Shown here: one piece after another, positions 1-11,015 of the stretch | Position numbering within the stretch: position 1 is the stretch's first letter | Layout of the letters: every line of letters begins with the position of its first letter | Assembly: GCA_027946555.1 (NCBI GenBank) | Contig: JAPEVC010000255.1 | Span: 1-49,284 of the forward strand | From: Gnomoniopsis sp. IMI 355080 | Taxonomy: Eukaryota > Ascomycota > Sordariomycetes > Diaporthales > Gnomoniaceae | DNA length: 49,284 bases | Direction of reading: 5' to 3' | Translations under genes and position numbers: made by a program | Notes under the pieces: model-generated | Told to the model about the DNA's origin: nothing | Database searches by the model: none | Seen by the model: the letters and a program-made list of their open reading frames with translations, nothing else

Positions 1-431
1 CCCCCCAAACCCACCCTCAACCAAAAAAAAAAAAAAAGGACCCGGGTTTCAGGTCGCCTCTGCAACATGGCTTCGTGGTCGACAGTGCTGACTTCGCATA
101 CTTTGCCCACGGATGGTCTGTCATCGGCTTGATTCAATCGAGGAGGAAAATAAACTGCGGTCGAAGAATCGGAACGCTCTGTTCTCTCCGTGGGATCGAA
201 ACATGGAAAGCTGTCATATTACCTAGCGCGTACAGCAAATGACAAGGGAAATATATACCAGAGCAAGAACTTTACGTACCATGTACCATGAAAGCAAAAG
301 CTTCACACAATCTGATAAGCTATGTATCTATTGCCATCTATTTCATCATTTGACATATGCAAGACCGAATGACACTCCGGAAAACCTTAAAGCTTTCTAC
401 CACACTCCTGGGTTCGGTTAAGCGAGCCAAG
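1..431. other. No gene seen; 3' flank of the transcription factor
   Basis: I see no supportable gene. The first 40 bases are a C-run followed by an A-run of about 15. The rest has only short open frames without recognisable protein character. It lies downstream of the minus-strand transcription factor that ends at 432, so part of it is presumably that gene's 3' UTR. Confidence 0.5.
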
Positions 432-2578
432 TCAGCCAAGCTCTGGAAGGCCGACCTGTATCCTTGGCCATTTCAACCACTCTTTATACTTTGAATCTGC
501 ACCTCCTAGGATACTCGAAACCGAGTCTATTATCCGGGGGCCCCAGCCTTCCATCCACCACGCCCGATCGGTCCAGTGCAGCAGAACGGCATGATAGGTA
601 AAGACTAGCAGACAATTAGGGTCGTGTCGGCTTAGACTGTCCAGGAATCGCGCCTCCAGCCGACAAAGCCACGAAAAGATCAGGCGAACCGTCTGGATAC
701 TCTCGCCGTGGTCGAGGAACGATGCGAACACAAAGTCCAACTGGTCTAGTTCTTTGAGACAGATATCGCGCATCTCGTCCTTTTCCTCGCTCTCCATCTC
801 GACACCGTCGATGTCAGCAGTGATGCAATCCTTCAACGCTTCGAGCGGTGGTTGGTGCATCACGTGCCACCTACTCCGTCTTTCGGGATGGTTCTCGCTG
901 CTGCTGTTGACCGGGTCCCTGCCATCGGAGCCTGCTCGCGCCCGACCTTCGAACAACTCCCTATATAATTGCCGCGGCATGGTGCCTGCATTACGGCCCC
1001 CCAGGAACGCGTCCCCTTCAACGCCCCACTCCTGGCCCAAGTCTGATATTGTCCTGACGCCGCGCAGTAGACGGATCCATTCGTGCACGCCTATACTGTC
1101 CCATGTGACAGGGCTGCTAGGGTCCTTGTGTGACCATGGCATTGCCATGGAGATGATTTGTGTCAAGACGGAGAACACATACCTATTGCAAATTTGAAAA
1201 TCAGCTATATTTCAGCAAGAACGCTTTGTAAAGTGTTGGGGGGGGGGGGTTCAGGTGTTAGTTCTGAAACAAGCGCGAGTAGCTTCACGCTTCAAATTGC
1301 GGCAATTCTCATTTCCGCAACTGAGTCATGTCGCGAGGAAGAAGAGACAACTGTCCGGCAGAGTACGTACATGGGTGCGCTGGTTGCGCGGTCGAGCCTT
1401 GGGAGCATCGAAGCGGCAGTCTGCCCTGCCAATTTGTGCTGCTCGATAGCGCGGGCAATATGGAAAGCTGGGGTCCCTGTACCGTCTCCAGATTGGTCCA
1501 TATTGTCGGCAGAGTCGCCAGAACCAGCTAGATAGGCTACGTGCAGGCCGGCCACTGTCAAGAGGGAGCGCATCACGAAAGGGTGGCGGACAGCGACCCG
1601 GGGCACCTCGTGTGTCCACCACTGTTGCACTTCCGCATGCCAGGGACAGAGACTTCGCGCGGTGACAGTGGTGAAGTGATGCAGGAGGAATAGATCGGTC
1701 ATGTTCAGGGCTGCGCTGTCGACGGCGGAGGCACAGGTCAACGGCGTCCCGGAAGCGAAGGTGGGCGCGGCGAAGAGGGTGTCGCGAGCGGCATCGTATG
1801 GCATATGCGTGGGCGTGGAGTGAGCGCCTCCTGCAGGGCCATCCCTATTGAAGCTGAAGCTCCATTCTAGGAAAGAGAACGCGGCGTAGGCAGACGTTTC
1901 CGCGGTCTCCTCTTGGGCGTCGCCATTCCTCGAGTTCGTTGCGACGGTTCCCGTCGTTGCATCCTCCGCAGCGATGTCCGGGTCGATAGGTAAAGTTCCA
2001 TCAGATAGCAGGGCCGGACTGACGACCATGGGACTCAAGCCGGTGTTGAGACTGGACTCACTCGCGGGTGGACTTGCGCCCGAGATGGAGCTCGGCCTAG
2101 AGTTAGCAAAGTCGCAATGCACATTGTGCCTTGTACATTGCCAGCATGACGGTTTGGCTTCATCGCACTTTGATGCTGCGTCAGTTGACTGAATATCCGA
2201 GGGCGGCCTAGACGACCTAGGCAATGTGACAATGGCTCGTGCAAAAAAGAATAAAAGTTCCGAAGGAGGAGGAGACTCGACAGATCAGATGGGGACGGTG
2301 CCGGGGGGGGGGAGACAGCAGAAGACAGGACACACCTTGATCTTCCTCTCCTTGCACTTTGTGCATCCAGTGCGGACTTTTCGGTGAGACCTCCTGGAGC
2401 CGTGCAAATTAGTAGACGATGATGGCCTTGATGTCGGTGGTGGCTTCGAGGCCTGTTTATTTGACGTAGTGGCCCTGCGGCTGCGGATGGAAGAAGCCGG
2501 ACGGTCCCGAGTACTCGGTCCTCGGGCGTCGTCTCCAGGGCCTGAGGCAGGGCCTGAGGCAGGGACGGGCAGGTACAT
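432..2578 (-). CDS. Zn(II)2Cys6 fungal transcription factor, three exons
   Basis: Probable DNA-binding pathway regulator of 596 residues. Exons on the minus strand are 2578-2336, 2167-1371 and 1182-432; introns of 168 and 188 bases have GT..AG ends and all phases agree. The first intron splits the zinc cluster: joining it gives cysteines 72, 75, 82, 89, 92 and 99, the exact C-x2-C-x6-C-x6-C-x2-C-x6-C spacing of the binuclear cluster, preceded by a basic Ser/Arg/Pro-rich N-terminus. The remainder resembles the fungal-specific regulatory domain of the Upc2-like class, with a leucine-rich helical stretch near HHFTTVTARSL and AGLHVAYLAG. The ATG at 2578 is a true ATG. Both introns carry long C-runs on the sense strand. 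It diverges from the FAD oxidase at 3501, suggesting a local regulator-target pair. The family call is secure; target and exact subfamily are inference. Confidence 0.88.
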
Positions 2579-3069
2579 TTGTACTGTGCAAAGTAGTGAA
2601 GCAATCCTCTTCCAATTAGCCTCGGTCGCTTCTAGCGGGCAAGTGTGCGTTTATCGAAACTCAAACAATTCCAAAAAGAATGGTAGATCAGATGTGGTAG
2701 GGGACCCTGAGACCCAGAGGTGGAGGATGTTGAGCCTGTTGAGCCTGTTGACCCTGATGGCCCTAGCCAAGGCTCCGCCTTTGACGTTTGCAGCGCGAAT
2801 ACGAGGCCGTTCTCTGATTCGCCAGCTGTTTCAATCTAAAAGTCCGTGCTGCTGCGCCATAGTGGCTGCGTAGATGTAACAGGGAACGCACAAATGAACG
2901 GCTCTGGTAGTCCATCAACCAGATCCACGGCGGCGATCCATGCATAATGAGCGGACCTTGCGCTCTATTTTTCTAGAATGCAATGCCGGTGTCCGGCGGA
3001 GGTGCCATCGTAGATTCGAAATGGAGCGGTGGAGAGGTGGACCTAGCCCCTGGGTCGACGCAACGTTAA

Positions 3070-3240
3070 TCGAATACTCGGAGACAATGTCCACAAAATC
3101 CATGCCGGCAGTGCTATGTCCCCGCGCCTTGACAAGACAGGAATAGGGACCAGCGATCGAATACTCGGGCAGGGTGTGCAGATGGGATCTATACCGGCGG
3201 TACTACGGTCGACGGGTATGGCAAGACAGGGATCCGGATA
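3070..3240. repeat. Imperfect ~88-base tandem duplication in the divergent promoter
   Basis: Three blocks recur in the same order. CGAATACTCGG is at 3071 and 3158. CCGGCAGTGCTATG (3105) pairs with CCGGCGGTACTACG (3194). CAAGACAGG is at 3133 and 3222. The second-to-third block distance is 28 bases in both copies and the first-to-second distance is 34 versus 36. The bases between blocks have diverged, so the blocks look selectively kept. Confidence 0.7.
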
Positions 3241-3327
3241 GGAGTGTAGCCTGCATAGGTTGTATAGGGCCAGCAGTCGTGATGACGGCCATGAAGTCGA
3301 AAAGGGTAGGTAGATCTGCGAAATCTG

Positions 3328-3345
3328 TATATATATATATATATT
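3328..3345. repeat. AT dinucleotide run
   Basis: A perfect TA repeat of about nine units in the oxidase promoter. It could act as a TATA-like or easily melted region, but its distance of about 155 bases from the ATG leaves this open. Confidence 0.6.
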
Positions 3346-3500
3346 TTCATCCTGCCTTGACTACGTTGAGATGATGTTCTCGACATCCTCATCCTTCTCT
3401 CCATCCTTCTCCCCGTCCTTCATCCGTGTCTTTTGCTCTCGTCACTTTCATTGATTCCCTTCCGAGTAAACAAATCTAAAATCCTCCTGGTCTTATCGTT

Positions 3501-5109
3501 ATGGCCGCTTACAACGCAAAGAAGTCCCTCGCTCTCGTGGCGGCAGTCAACATCATGAACGGTGTGGCTCATGCCTGCTCGAACTCCTCTTCTGCCGCTG
3601 GCTTCTCCTCCCCGGCTGCAGCGTGTCAGTTTTTCAGCCAAACTTACGGCAACCTGACGTCTTTTCCCAATTCAACCATCTACACGGATATTAACACGGA
3701 TTACTGGGACGCTGGGGCCTCGCTTGGCCCAGCCTGCATATTCTCTCCTAGCTCTGCCGAGCACATGAGCGTTGCCGTCAAGACTCTAGTCGACTACAAT
3801 GTGCCTTTCGCCATCAAGGGCGGTGGTCACATGGCCGTAGCTGGTTCCAGTAAGCATGGACTCTTGCACTAATGTTTCGATGTCAAAAAATCTTATAATG
3901 TATTCTACAGACAATATCAATTCCACCGGAGTGCTTCTATCTGGCTACAATCTGGACAGGGTCGAGCTCTCGGACGATCAATCTACCGTCCACATTGGAC
4001 CAGGCAATAAATGGGGCACTGTCATGGACTATCTTGAGGAATACAAACTCTCCGTTGTCGGTGGCCGCATGTCCATCGTCGGCGTCGCCGGCCTGCTGAC
4101 GGGGGGTGGTATGTCCAACTTCGGTAACGAGTATGGCTGGGCAGCATCCAACATTGCTTCATACGAGTGTGTGCTTGCCAACGGCGACATAGCCCTGGTC
4201 AATGCGACCGGCCCCTATTCAGACCTTTTCTGGGCCCTGCGCGGTGGCGGTAACTCCTTCTGCATCGTTACCGACTTCGAGCTCAAGACCCTATCCGTCC
4301 CCACCTTCACTGCCGGCGAGCGCACCTACACCGCAGAGGAAGGTGACGCATTCCTCGATGCCGTCTACCACATGGCAGTGAACCCGAACCCAGATGTGAA
4401 GGGAGCAATCACCCCCGTCGCCAACGCTGGCAGCTCTCAAAACACCACGTACCGCACCATGATGTTCTACAACGGCAACAACACCGAGCCTGAGTTCTTT
4501 GCCAACTTCTCCTCCCCCATTCTCGTCCCCGACACCGATACTTACGGCCCCATGACCGGTATGGGTGCGGCCGCCACACTCATGTCCGAGGGCACCGACG
4601 AGATCGCAGGCTTCCAAGAGGCCTGGTGGTTCTTTACGATCCAGGCAAACCGCGAGGCACTCCAGCTGGTTCACGACACGTATTTGTCCATGATTTCCGA
4701 CTACTTTGCCGATGTCGACATCTGGATCAGCGGGCTGGCGATGAACATCATCAGCAAGGAGTACGTGCTCGGTGGCATCGCAAGTGGCGGCCCTGACCCG
4801 ATGGGATTGGACCCTGAGCTGGCGCCGTACATCATGTTCGAGGAATCGATCTCATGGTACGATGCGGCTGACGATGACACCATCGACGCATTTTATGCGG
4901 CATTCAACGCCAACATCACCGCCCAGCTTGCGCCTATGAACGTGTCGACGCCTTTCGTTTATCTCAACGACGCCAACGGTAACCAGGACGTATTCGGAGG
5001 ATATCCCGCAGAGAATGTGCAGAGACTGAAGCAGATCAGGGCCAAGTATGACCCGGACATGGTCTACACTAATCTGATGTACGGCGGATGGAAGGTCGAG
5101 AATGCTTAG
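3501..5109 (+). CDS. Secreted FAD-linked oxidase, berberine-bridge/PCMH type
   Basis: Flavin-dependent oxidoreductase of 515 residues, likely exported. Exons are 3501-3849 and 3911-5109; the 61-base intron (GTAAGC...ACAG, with CACTAAT as likely branch site) joins in phase. The N-terminus has a basic then hydrophobic stretch ending at VAHAC, consistent with a signal peptide. The PCMH-type FAD domain follows, with KGGGHMAVAG whose His110 sits at the usual covalent FAD position, then VVGGRMSIVGVAGLLTGGG and a DLFWALRGGG flavin-binding segment. The C-terminus (KYDPDMVYTNLMYGGW) is like the berberine-bridge enzyme tail. The Cys that makes bicovalent flavin in some relatives appears absent, suggesting a single link. 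Such enzymes oxidise alcohols, sugars or secondary-metabolite intermediates; the substrate cannot be read here. A TGTAAATA lies at 5182 in the 3' flank. Confidence 0.9.
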
Positions 5110-7608
5110 AGGAATAGGCAACTGGCAGGGTGGCCAGAACACAGTTCGCATGAATTGTTCGATCCCTTCCTGTAGAAGGGCTGTAAATATTTCATACTGG
5201 TCGCACTACTGCATAGTATATTTGTCGCATATTTTTAGATTTGCTATAGCCACGACCCATATTTATTATTATTAAGCCCATAGTTCCAGTGGCCAGAGTT
5301 ACCATACCCCATGGAGTATAGCAGCTGAGCAGCAAACAGAATTTATCGTAGATCCTCATATAGTGGGCTCCACTGAAGAATCATGAGACGCAGACCCATT
5401 TGTTTAATGTTACAGGGTAGGTAGTATCCCGAGATCCCCAGTCCACTATTCTCGGCGTGGGGGTGGGTGCCCCTAGCCTGAGTGAATATGCTTGATATTG
5501 GAATTACGCAAGTTGTGAAAATATGTCCTCAATGCAAGGACTCATGGGACTTGTCCAAGCTCTGAACCTAATCGCAATACACGTAGCCCTGAGGTCTGAT
5601 ATCAAATCGGAACGTGGTATTCCATGATTGGAGTTCACGCTTTAGAGGATTTGTAAACTTACTTTGCAAGCCGCTTTTTGCTGTGATGATTCTCGGTAAG
5701 TACATTGTCAATTATGTAAACTCTCCCTGGAATTTGGCTTCCCATGTTGCGGCGATACCCCTCGAGTTCTGTCGTCCCTACCTAGGTAGGTGTCCAGATC
5801 TAAACGCAATATCATCACCGGAGAAACTTGGTACTCATTGAAGACAATGGGTGCGATGGATTAATTGGCCTATGTCTTTCAATTGATTCTCCTCAACGAT
5901 GAAGGCCTCCAGAGTCTTTGTGGATCCGATATCAAACCCAAAAACCGTCGAAAAAAGGCCACCTGGGCAGATGCTCGCAGGTCAAGTATCAATCGCGTTG
6001 CCCAGATTGGCCCTTGCACTGGCAGGCAGATGATCGCAAGTTACCTACCATAAGATCGCCAGCACTTTTGTCTGAGCCATCTTGCTCTTCCATGTACGAG
6101 ATGCTTATGTACGTAGTTTGTTACGCATGCGGTGGACTTTGCACGTATCATAAAAGACGCCACATTGAATAGGCAGTGTTCCTCCTCAAATGCATATATT
6201 GCATCTGAGGAACTTTGTAAATATGTCAAGAATTTCAAAGTCTTGCACATCATTTCCCCTACCAGCTAATCTGATTCCCATGCCCTGATCTTGACCAAAT
6301 GAGGTCACTTTCAGTTGCGAGGACTGCAATATCCGTGGGACTCTCCACCTCAAGTTTGCAGTCAGATTCCGCAGGTTCATCCAGTGCGTAATCACTAGAA
6401 AGGCTATCGTCACAATGCCAAAATGTTGTTTCCCCAAGACTCTGTTATCCGGTTCATAAACCTCTGATCGAGGGGGAAGAAAGACGGACTGCCATTCTCA
6501 TAGAGACCCTTTATATCTAGCATGTGCTTAAGATAACACCAGCCTTACCTAGATAGACGCTAACAAAGTCCCCTTGTCTCTGAAATCCGCCTCGGGGCTT
6601 TGTTCTCTACGAAAATTAACACCTGGGCCTATGCAGCCCGCAAGGGGCTCGTATCGAGCTGAGGTCGGTTGATATGAGCGTCGATAGTCATAGCAAACCC
6701 TAAGGCGACGCATTCGGTGACAGAAAATGATTCAGCAAGTGCTTTAGAATTTCTTGTTCGCGGGAGGACGATAAGGCAAGAGGGGCGGCTGGCTTGAAGA
6801 GCACCTTAACGATACATAATATTCAATTTGTTGTTGAGTGGTGTTGGGATCCGAATTGAAGCCCGTACGCTGAGCAAGCAAAGACAGGGCTGAAGTATCC
6901 GCTGTTGACATCTACTGACAACTTGCCAATTCATTTATATTGATGAACGATGGTGTGTTGTCAACTGATTGGCGACCAACCGGGTTTTGGCCTTGAATAG
7001 TGTACCTTGAAAGCTTCCAGTCCAAGGTCTATATGGACTTCCGTACCTCTTCGTGATCTGCTCACTCTCAGGTACACTTCTGTCATAGTTTATTTTCTAC
7101 TGATGAAAAGCACTTTGTCAGTGTGCATAGATCTTGAACAAGCACCTCATACTCAAACCCTGTGTGACTCACGACGTCCTTGTGGCGTCGCAGTATGCTC
7201 CGGGCTAAAAGCTAGTTGACGATAGCCTCACAAGTTCAACCAAACTTTTGTTCGGATGTCTGGGAATATCTATCCAGTGTAACTTCACCTGCATCGCATA
7301 CCGGAAGAAAGTTTGTGGAGAAGTGCCCACCCTCTGAAACTCTGGACTGACTAAACTCAAGGAAGACTAAGTCCATGTCCTATCTCCGCCCAGGACCCCT
7401 CGATGAGCTGCTGTGACATCGACTGATGATCTTCCAGATCTTCGACGTCTCTACGGTATGCTTGTTAAATCCGGAACAATTTAAATTATAAAGACCTCCT
7501 CTTCCCCTCCGTGACCCGCATTGCATTCTTCTCCCAACATCATCGCACCTCGTAGCCCCAAGCCCAACTCACTACATTTCCCCACACTACAACCCCGCGC
7601 GCGCAAAG
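5110..7608. other. Gene-poor interval of 2.5 kb
   Basis: I find no intact gene. The first 200 bases are probably the oxidase 3' UTR. A perfect 14-base palindrome lies at 5777-5790. On the minus strand, about 6180-6590, three successive short stretches in different frames look like protein, possibly a decayed gene (see findings). The last 150 bases before 7609 should hold the aldo-keto reductase promoter; an AT-rich patch occurs at 7480-7500. Confidence 0.5.
5777..5790. repeat. 14-base perfect palindrome CCTACCTAGGTAGG
   Basis: Reads identically on both strands. Its core ACCTAGGT recurs with small variation in at least six other intergenic places in this window, and I found none inside a coding exon. 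Function unknown. Confidence 0.6.
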
Positions 7609-8871
7609 ATGGCTTCCGAAATCCCCGCCGCGCTCAAGAAGAGCGTCGAAGAGACCAAGGTCAGCTACACGCAGCTCGGAAAGTGCGGATTGCGCGTTTC
7701 TGTGCCGATTTTGGGCGCTATGTCCTTTGGCTCGTCGAAATGGATGGACTGTGAGCAGCTCTCTCTTCCTTTCCGCAATGAAATGTGACGCTGCGTGTTT
7801 TGCTCTTTTAAAAGCATGCGTCAAACCATGATACCCGACGAAGCTTGAACTCTTCGCGCATGTCTCTAACACCCATCAGGGGTTGTCGAAGATGAGTCGA
7901 CCGTGATGGAGCTCCTCAAAGGCGCCTACGACCGCGGTCTGAACACCTGGGACACGGCCAACGTCTACTCGAATGGCGAGTCCGAGAGATTCATCGCCAA
8001 AGCCATCAAGAAATACAACATACCCCGCCACAAGCTCGTGATCCTCACCAAGTGTTTCGGCGTGGTAGGTGAGGAGCCCGGCGTTCGGCATATCCAGTGG
8101 GGGGCTGAGATGCGTGCCAGCAAGGACTATGTGAACCAAGGTGGATTATCACGCCAAGCCATATTCAATGCCGTGGACGCGAGCTTGGCACGGCTGGAGA
8201 CGGGTTATATTGATCTGTTGCAGATTCACCGGTTTGATGCGAGCGTGCCGGTCGAGGAGACAATGGAGGCGTTGCATGATTTGGTCAAGAGCGGCAAGGT
8301 GCGGTACATTGGTGCGAGCTCCATGTGGGCCTATCAATTTGCGCAGTATCAATTCTGTGCGGAAAGACATGGCTGGACCAAGTTTGTGAGCATGCAAAAT
8401 CACTATTCGCTAGTAAGTGACTCGCTCCGTTGTTGGCTCCGCTCATCATCAGTCTTCCTGGCATGTACTAATACTTGCCAGTGCTACCGCGAGGAAGAGC
8501 GCGAGATGAACAAGTTCTGCCAAGAGACAGGCGTAGGCCTAATCCCGTGGGCTCCTCTATACCGGGGCAATCTCGCTCGACCCTTGAACACAGAGACAGT
8601 CCGGTCCAAGAACAACATGTTTGGCGATGTGAAAGGCGCAGACGTGGAGATCATCAAGCGGGTGCAGGAGCTGGCGGAAAAGAAGGGCTGGAAGATGAGC
8701 CATGTCGCATTGGCATGGGCCATTCAGAAGGGAACTATTCCCATCGTCGGCTTCAGCAAATTGGAAAGGCTGGATGAGGCGTGTCAGGTTCGAGGTAAGA
8801 CGCTCAGCGAGGACGAGATGAAGTATCTTGAGGAGCCATATGAACCCAAGAGAATTACTGGTCACGCTTAG
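7609..8871 (+). CDS. Aldo-keto reductase, versiconal-hemiacetal-acetate-reductase-like
   Basis: NAD(P)H-dependent carbonyl reductase of 354 residues. Exons are 7609-7750, 7880-8412 and 8482-8871, with introns of 129 and 69 bases in phase. The second intron has a perfect TACTAAT branch site, and since it is a multiple of three without stops, its retention would add 23 residues. The catalytic tetrad is complete: Asp72 and Tyr77 in NTWDTANVYSNGESE, Lys105 in LVILTKCF, His164 in DLLQIHRFD. SGKVRYIGASSM and a C-terminal IPIVGFSKLERL cofactor-binding segment are typical of the fungal group that includes versiconal hemiacetal acetate reductases. Position among secondary-metabolism-type neighbours supports a biosynthetic role, but many relatives are general detoxifying reductases. 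Family certain, substrate unknown. Confidence 0.92.
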
Positions 8872-11015
8872 CTGAGTTATCTGGGGGTCTCAACTTTTGG
8901 GACTATGGTTCTTAGAGGTTGCGTATCTGGCTTCGACAAATAGAAACGAACATGACAGACGATCATACAGAGATTTATGACAAAATACTAGCCATTTGCT
9001 GCGATTCTCCAATATATGTCTAAACTATGTATTTGCGCGCATTTGTTGCAAATCAAGAAAAACTTTACTTGTCTCCGGGAAATGACCCTGATCACGCCGT
9101 CAGTCCTCTCACCTCACCTACGCTTGATGCAGATGTTGGCAGTGGTCAGCCCAGCCAGTAGGTAATCAATCAGTGTAAGCTCAGATTCCGAGCACTCATG
9201 TGCACATACTAGTGTCATCCCTCGTGTATACAAGGCGAGGGGTCTTTGGATTTGTTCCAAAATTAGACCAGGTGAGTAGGTAATTTGGGTCATTGACGCC
9301 TTCCGAGAGCTCCTTTACGAGCAAAGAATCTTGCGAGCTTGCGAGTCAATGCTTTATGGTCAGGCCAGTCGTGCAGCACACTAGCCATATAATCAACGCG
9401 CGAGCCTTTGATGGGCTGCGGCTTGAACATGTTGTTAGCCATGACTCCGAAGCGTCCACCAGCTTCTAGGCCGTACTGCTTTGCGCGGTCGATAACGTAA
9501 AGCCTCTTTTGTAGAACAAGGCGACTCTGGTATGCGGAAGTCTGTGGACGAGCCTTGAATGCAAATAGTGTAAATCATCGCGCTCATGGGCAAAAGTGCA
9601 GTGTCAGTGGGAATGAACGTCTTGGACTTTTCGTAACTCCACTGACGCCCTCATATTACCTCGCTCGATACATGCATCATCGACCCACAAGATATCCCAG
9701 ACCTTTTGTTCGTGCGAAATCTCCGCTCCAGGGCTACCAGTGACCGGTGTTCGAAAAGCCATCTGCTTCCGGGACGGTTGAAGGCTAATTACGCCATAGT
9801 ACCTACTTTATGTCGTTTATATACCTGTATCAGCTGACCGGTTTGCTCATTATTCCCGCTCTCATTGTGTCACCAGTCTGCGATATCTGTAAAGAGGTCG
9901 TCTTCTTATGCGATGAGGGTGAGTATAGGTAATGGCTAGGTACTATCCACCTCCTACCTAGACATCTGACCAACAGTCCTTTTCGAGGTAGCGAGCTTCC
10001 AATTATTGCAAGGAGCTGCAGCAACTAGAGATGTACGATGAGTCAAGGCACGCTCACTTTCGGAACTTGCCTAGGTAGCTACGAAAATACAACGCGTAGT
10101 TCACTGACAAACATGACATGCTGAGCAACATTTCCAAGCCGGATTAAAACTACCCAGAATCGGGTGGCTAGAGCAACTTATGGGGGAGCCTACATGCCTA
10201 GGCATTTAAATAACCCAAGAAATGGGGCATATGATGTGATCATCAGCCATAGAGACTAGGCATCCTCCCCAGTCCGCAATTTGTTGATGGCAGATGCCTG
10301 AATAGCGGCAAGCTTGGTCTTTCAAGATCACCAACACTCTTGTTTATCAAAGGGAAACGATCCTATGCCAGGAAGAATTGTTGTCTTTGGGGTACATTCC
10401 GGCTCTCACGCGCAGCACAGTGTCGCAGGAACTTCTCGTAAGAGACGTCCGCGCATCGCCAGACGATAGTGTCACCAAAAGACGTCACGATACAACGGGC
10501 AACAATGATGTCTCCCGGATCCAAACCGCGTTTCAGGCAGGATAAGAACCAAGTCTAGCGAGGATACTGAGGCTCGTTGAGTGCTCTTTATAGCCTGAAT
10601 AAGTAACAGCTGCTTGTCCCTGAGTCTGCCAAAACTATCCTGATTGAGCTGGAAAAATACGTCCTGTCACGGATTCAGAGGTGCCGTCGGCTGCGACAAA
10701 CAATCGAGCATGCGCACAGTCGTCTCACACGCTTCCTGCCGCCTATTCATGATCAATGGTTGAAATCTTGGTGGATGCAGAAGCGAGAACCCGAGGAGGA
10801 ATCAAGGCGAGATTCCACGAATTGTCGGAAGCACTTCTTGCCCTTTGACTATAGCACCGAAGAATGCGCTTTATTGAAAACTGGCATATCGCGCTATCCC
10901 AGCCCCACGAACCGTAACGCCTGGCTTCCATGAAAACAAATGACAGCCGCCATACCTGAGCCGACCCATGATCCCACCAAGGAAATACCCCGACTCTTGT
11001 AATTTTGCTTTCGAA
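8872..11015. other. Gene-poor interval with decayed coding stretches
   Basis: Lies between the convergent aldo-keto reductase and UBC7 genes. It holds an O-methyltransferase remnant (9290-9574, minus). Two open stretches lack a start codon: 63 codons on the minus strand (10554-10366), containing LKRGLDPGDIIVARC, and 108 codons on the plus strand (10607-10930). Neither is recognised, and I cannot connect them to exons. A CCTAGGTAG motif lies at 10070. Confidence 0.5.
9290..9574 (-). pseudogene. O-methyltransferase remnant (SAM-dependent, COMT-like)
   Basis: An open stretch of about 94 codons on the minus strand with no usable start. It contains FKPQPIKGSRVDYM followed by SVLHDWPDHKAL, the conserved pair seen in the catalytic half of fungal and plant family-2 O-methyltransferases; the His of HDWPD is where the catalytic base lies in this family. 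Just before these, LVLQKRLYVIDRAK matches the VVQDLPxVIExA region but with the Asp-Leu replaced by Lys-Arg. The glycine-rich SAM site upstream and the C-terminal substrate region downstream are not visible, and the frame ends at TGA (9292-9290). I read it as a truncated pseudogene. The alternative is an exon of a spliced gene whose other exons I missed. Confidence 0.6.

Larger units (their letters stand above)
2579..3500. promoter_or_regulatory. Shared divergent promoter between regulator and FAD oxidase
   Basis: This 922-base stretch separates two start codons pointing away from each other. It holds a 9-base repeat in three copies (2729-2755), an imperfect duplicated block (3070-3240, listed separately) and an AT dinucleotide run at 3328-3345 about 160 bases before the oxidase ATG. 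CGG/CCG triplets, the half-sites recognised by Zn(II)2Cys6 factors, occur in both copies of the duplication. That the neighbouring factor binds here is inference. Confidence 0.55.
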
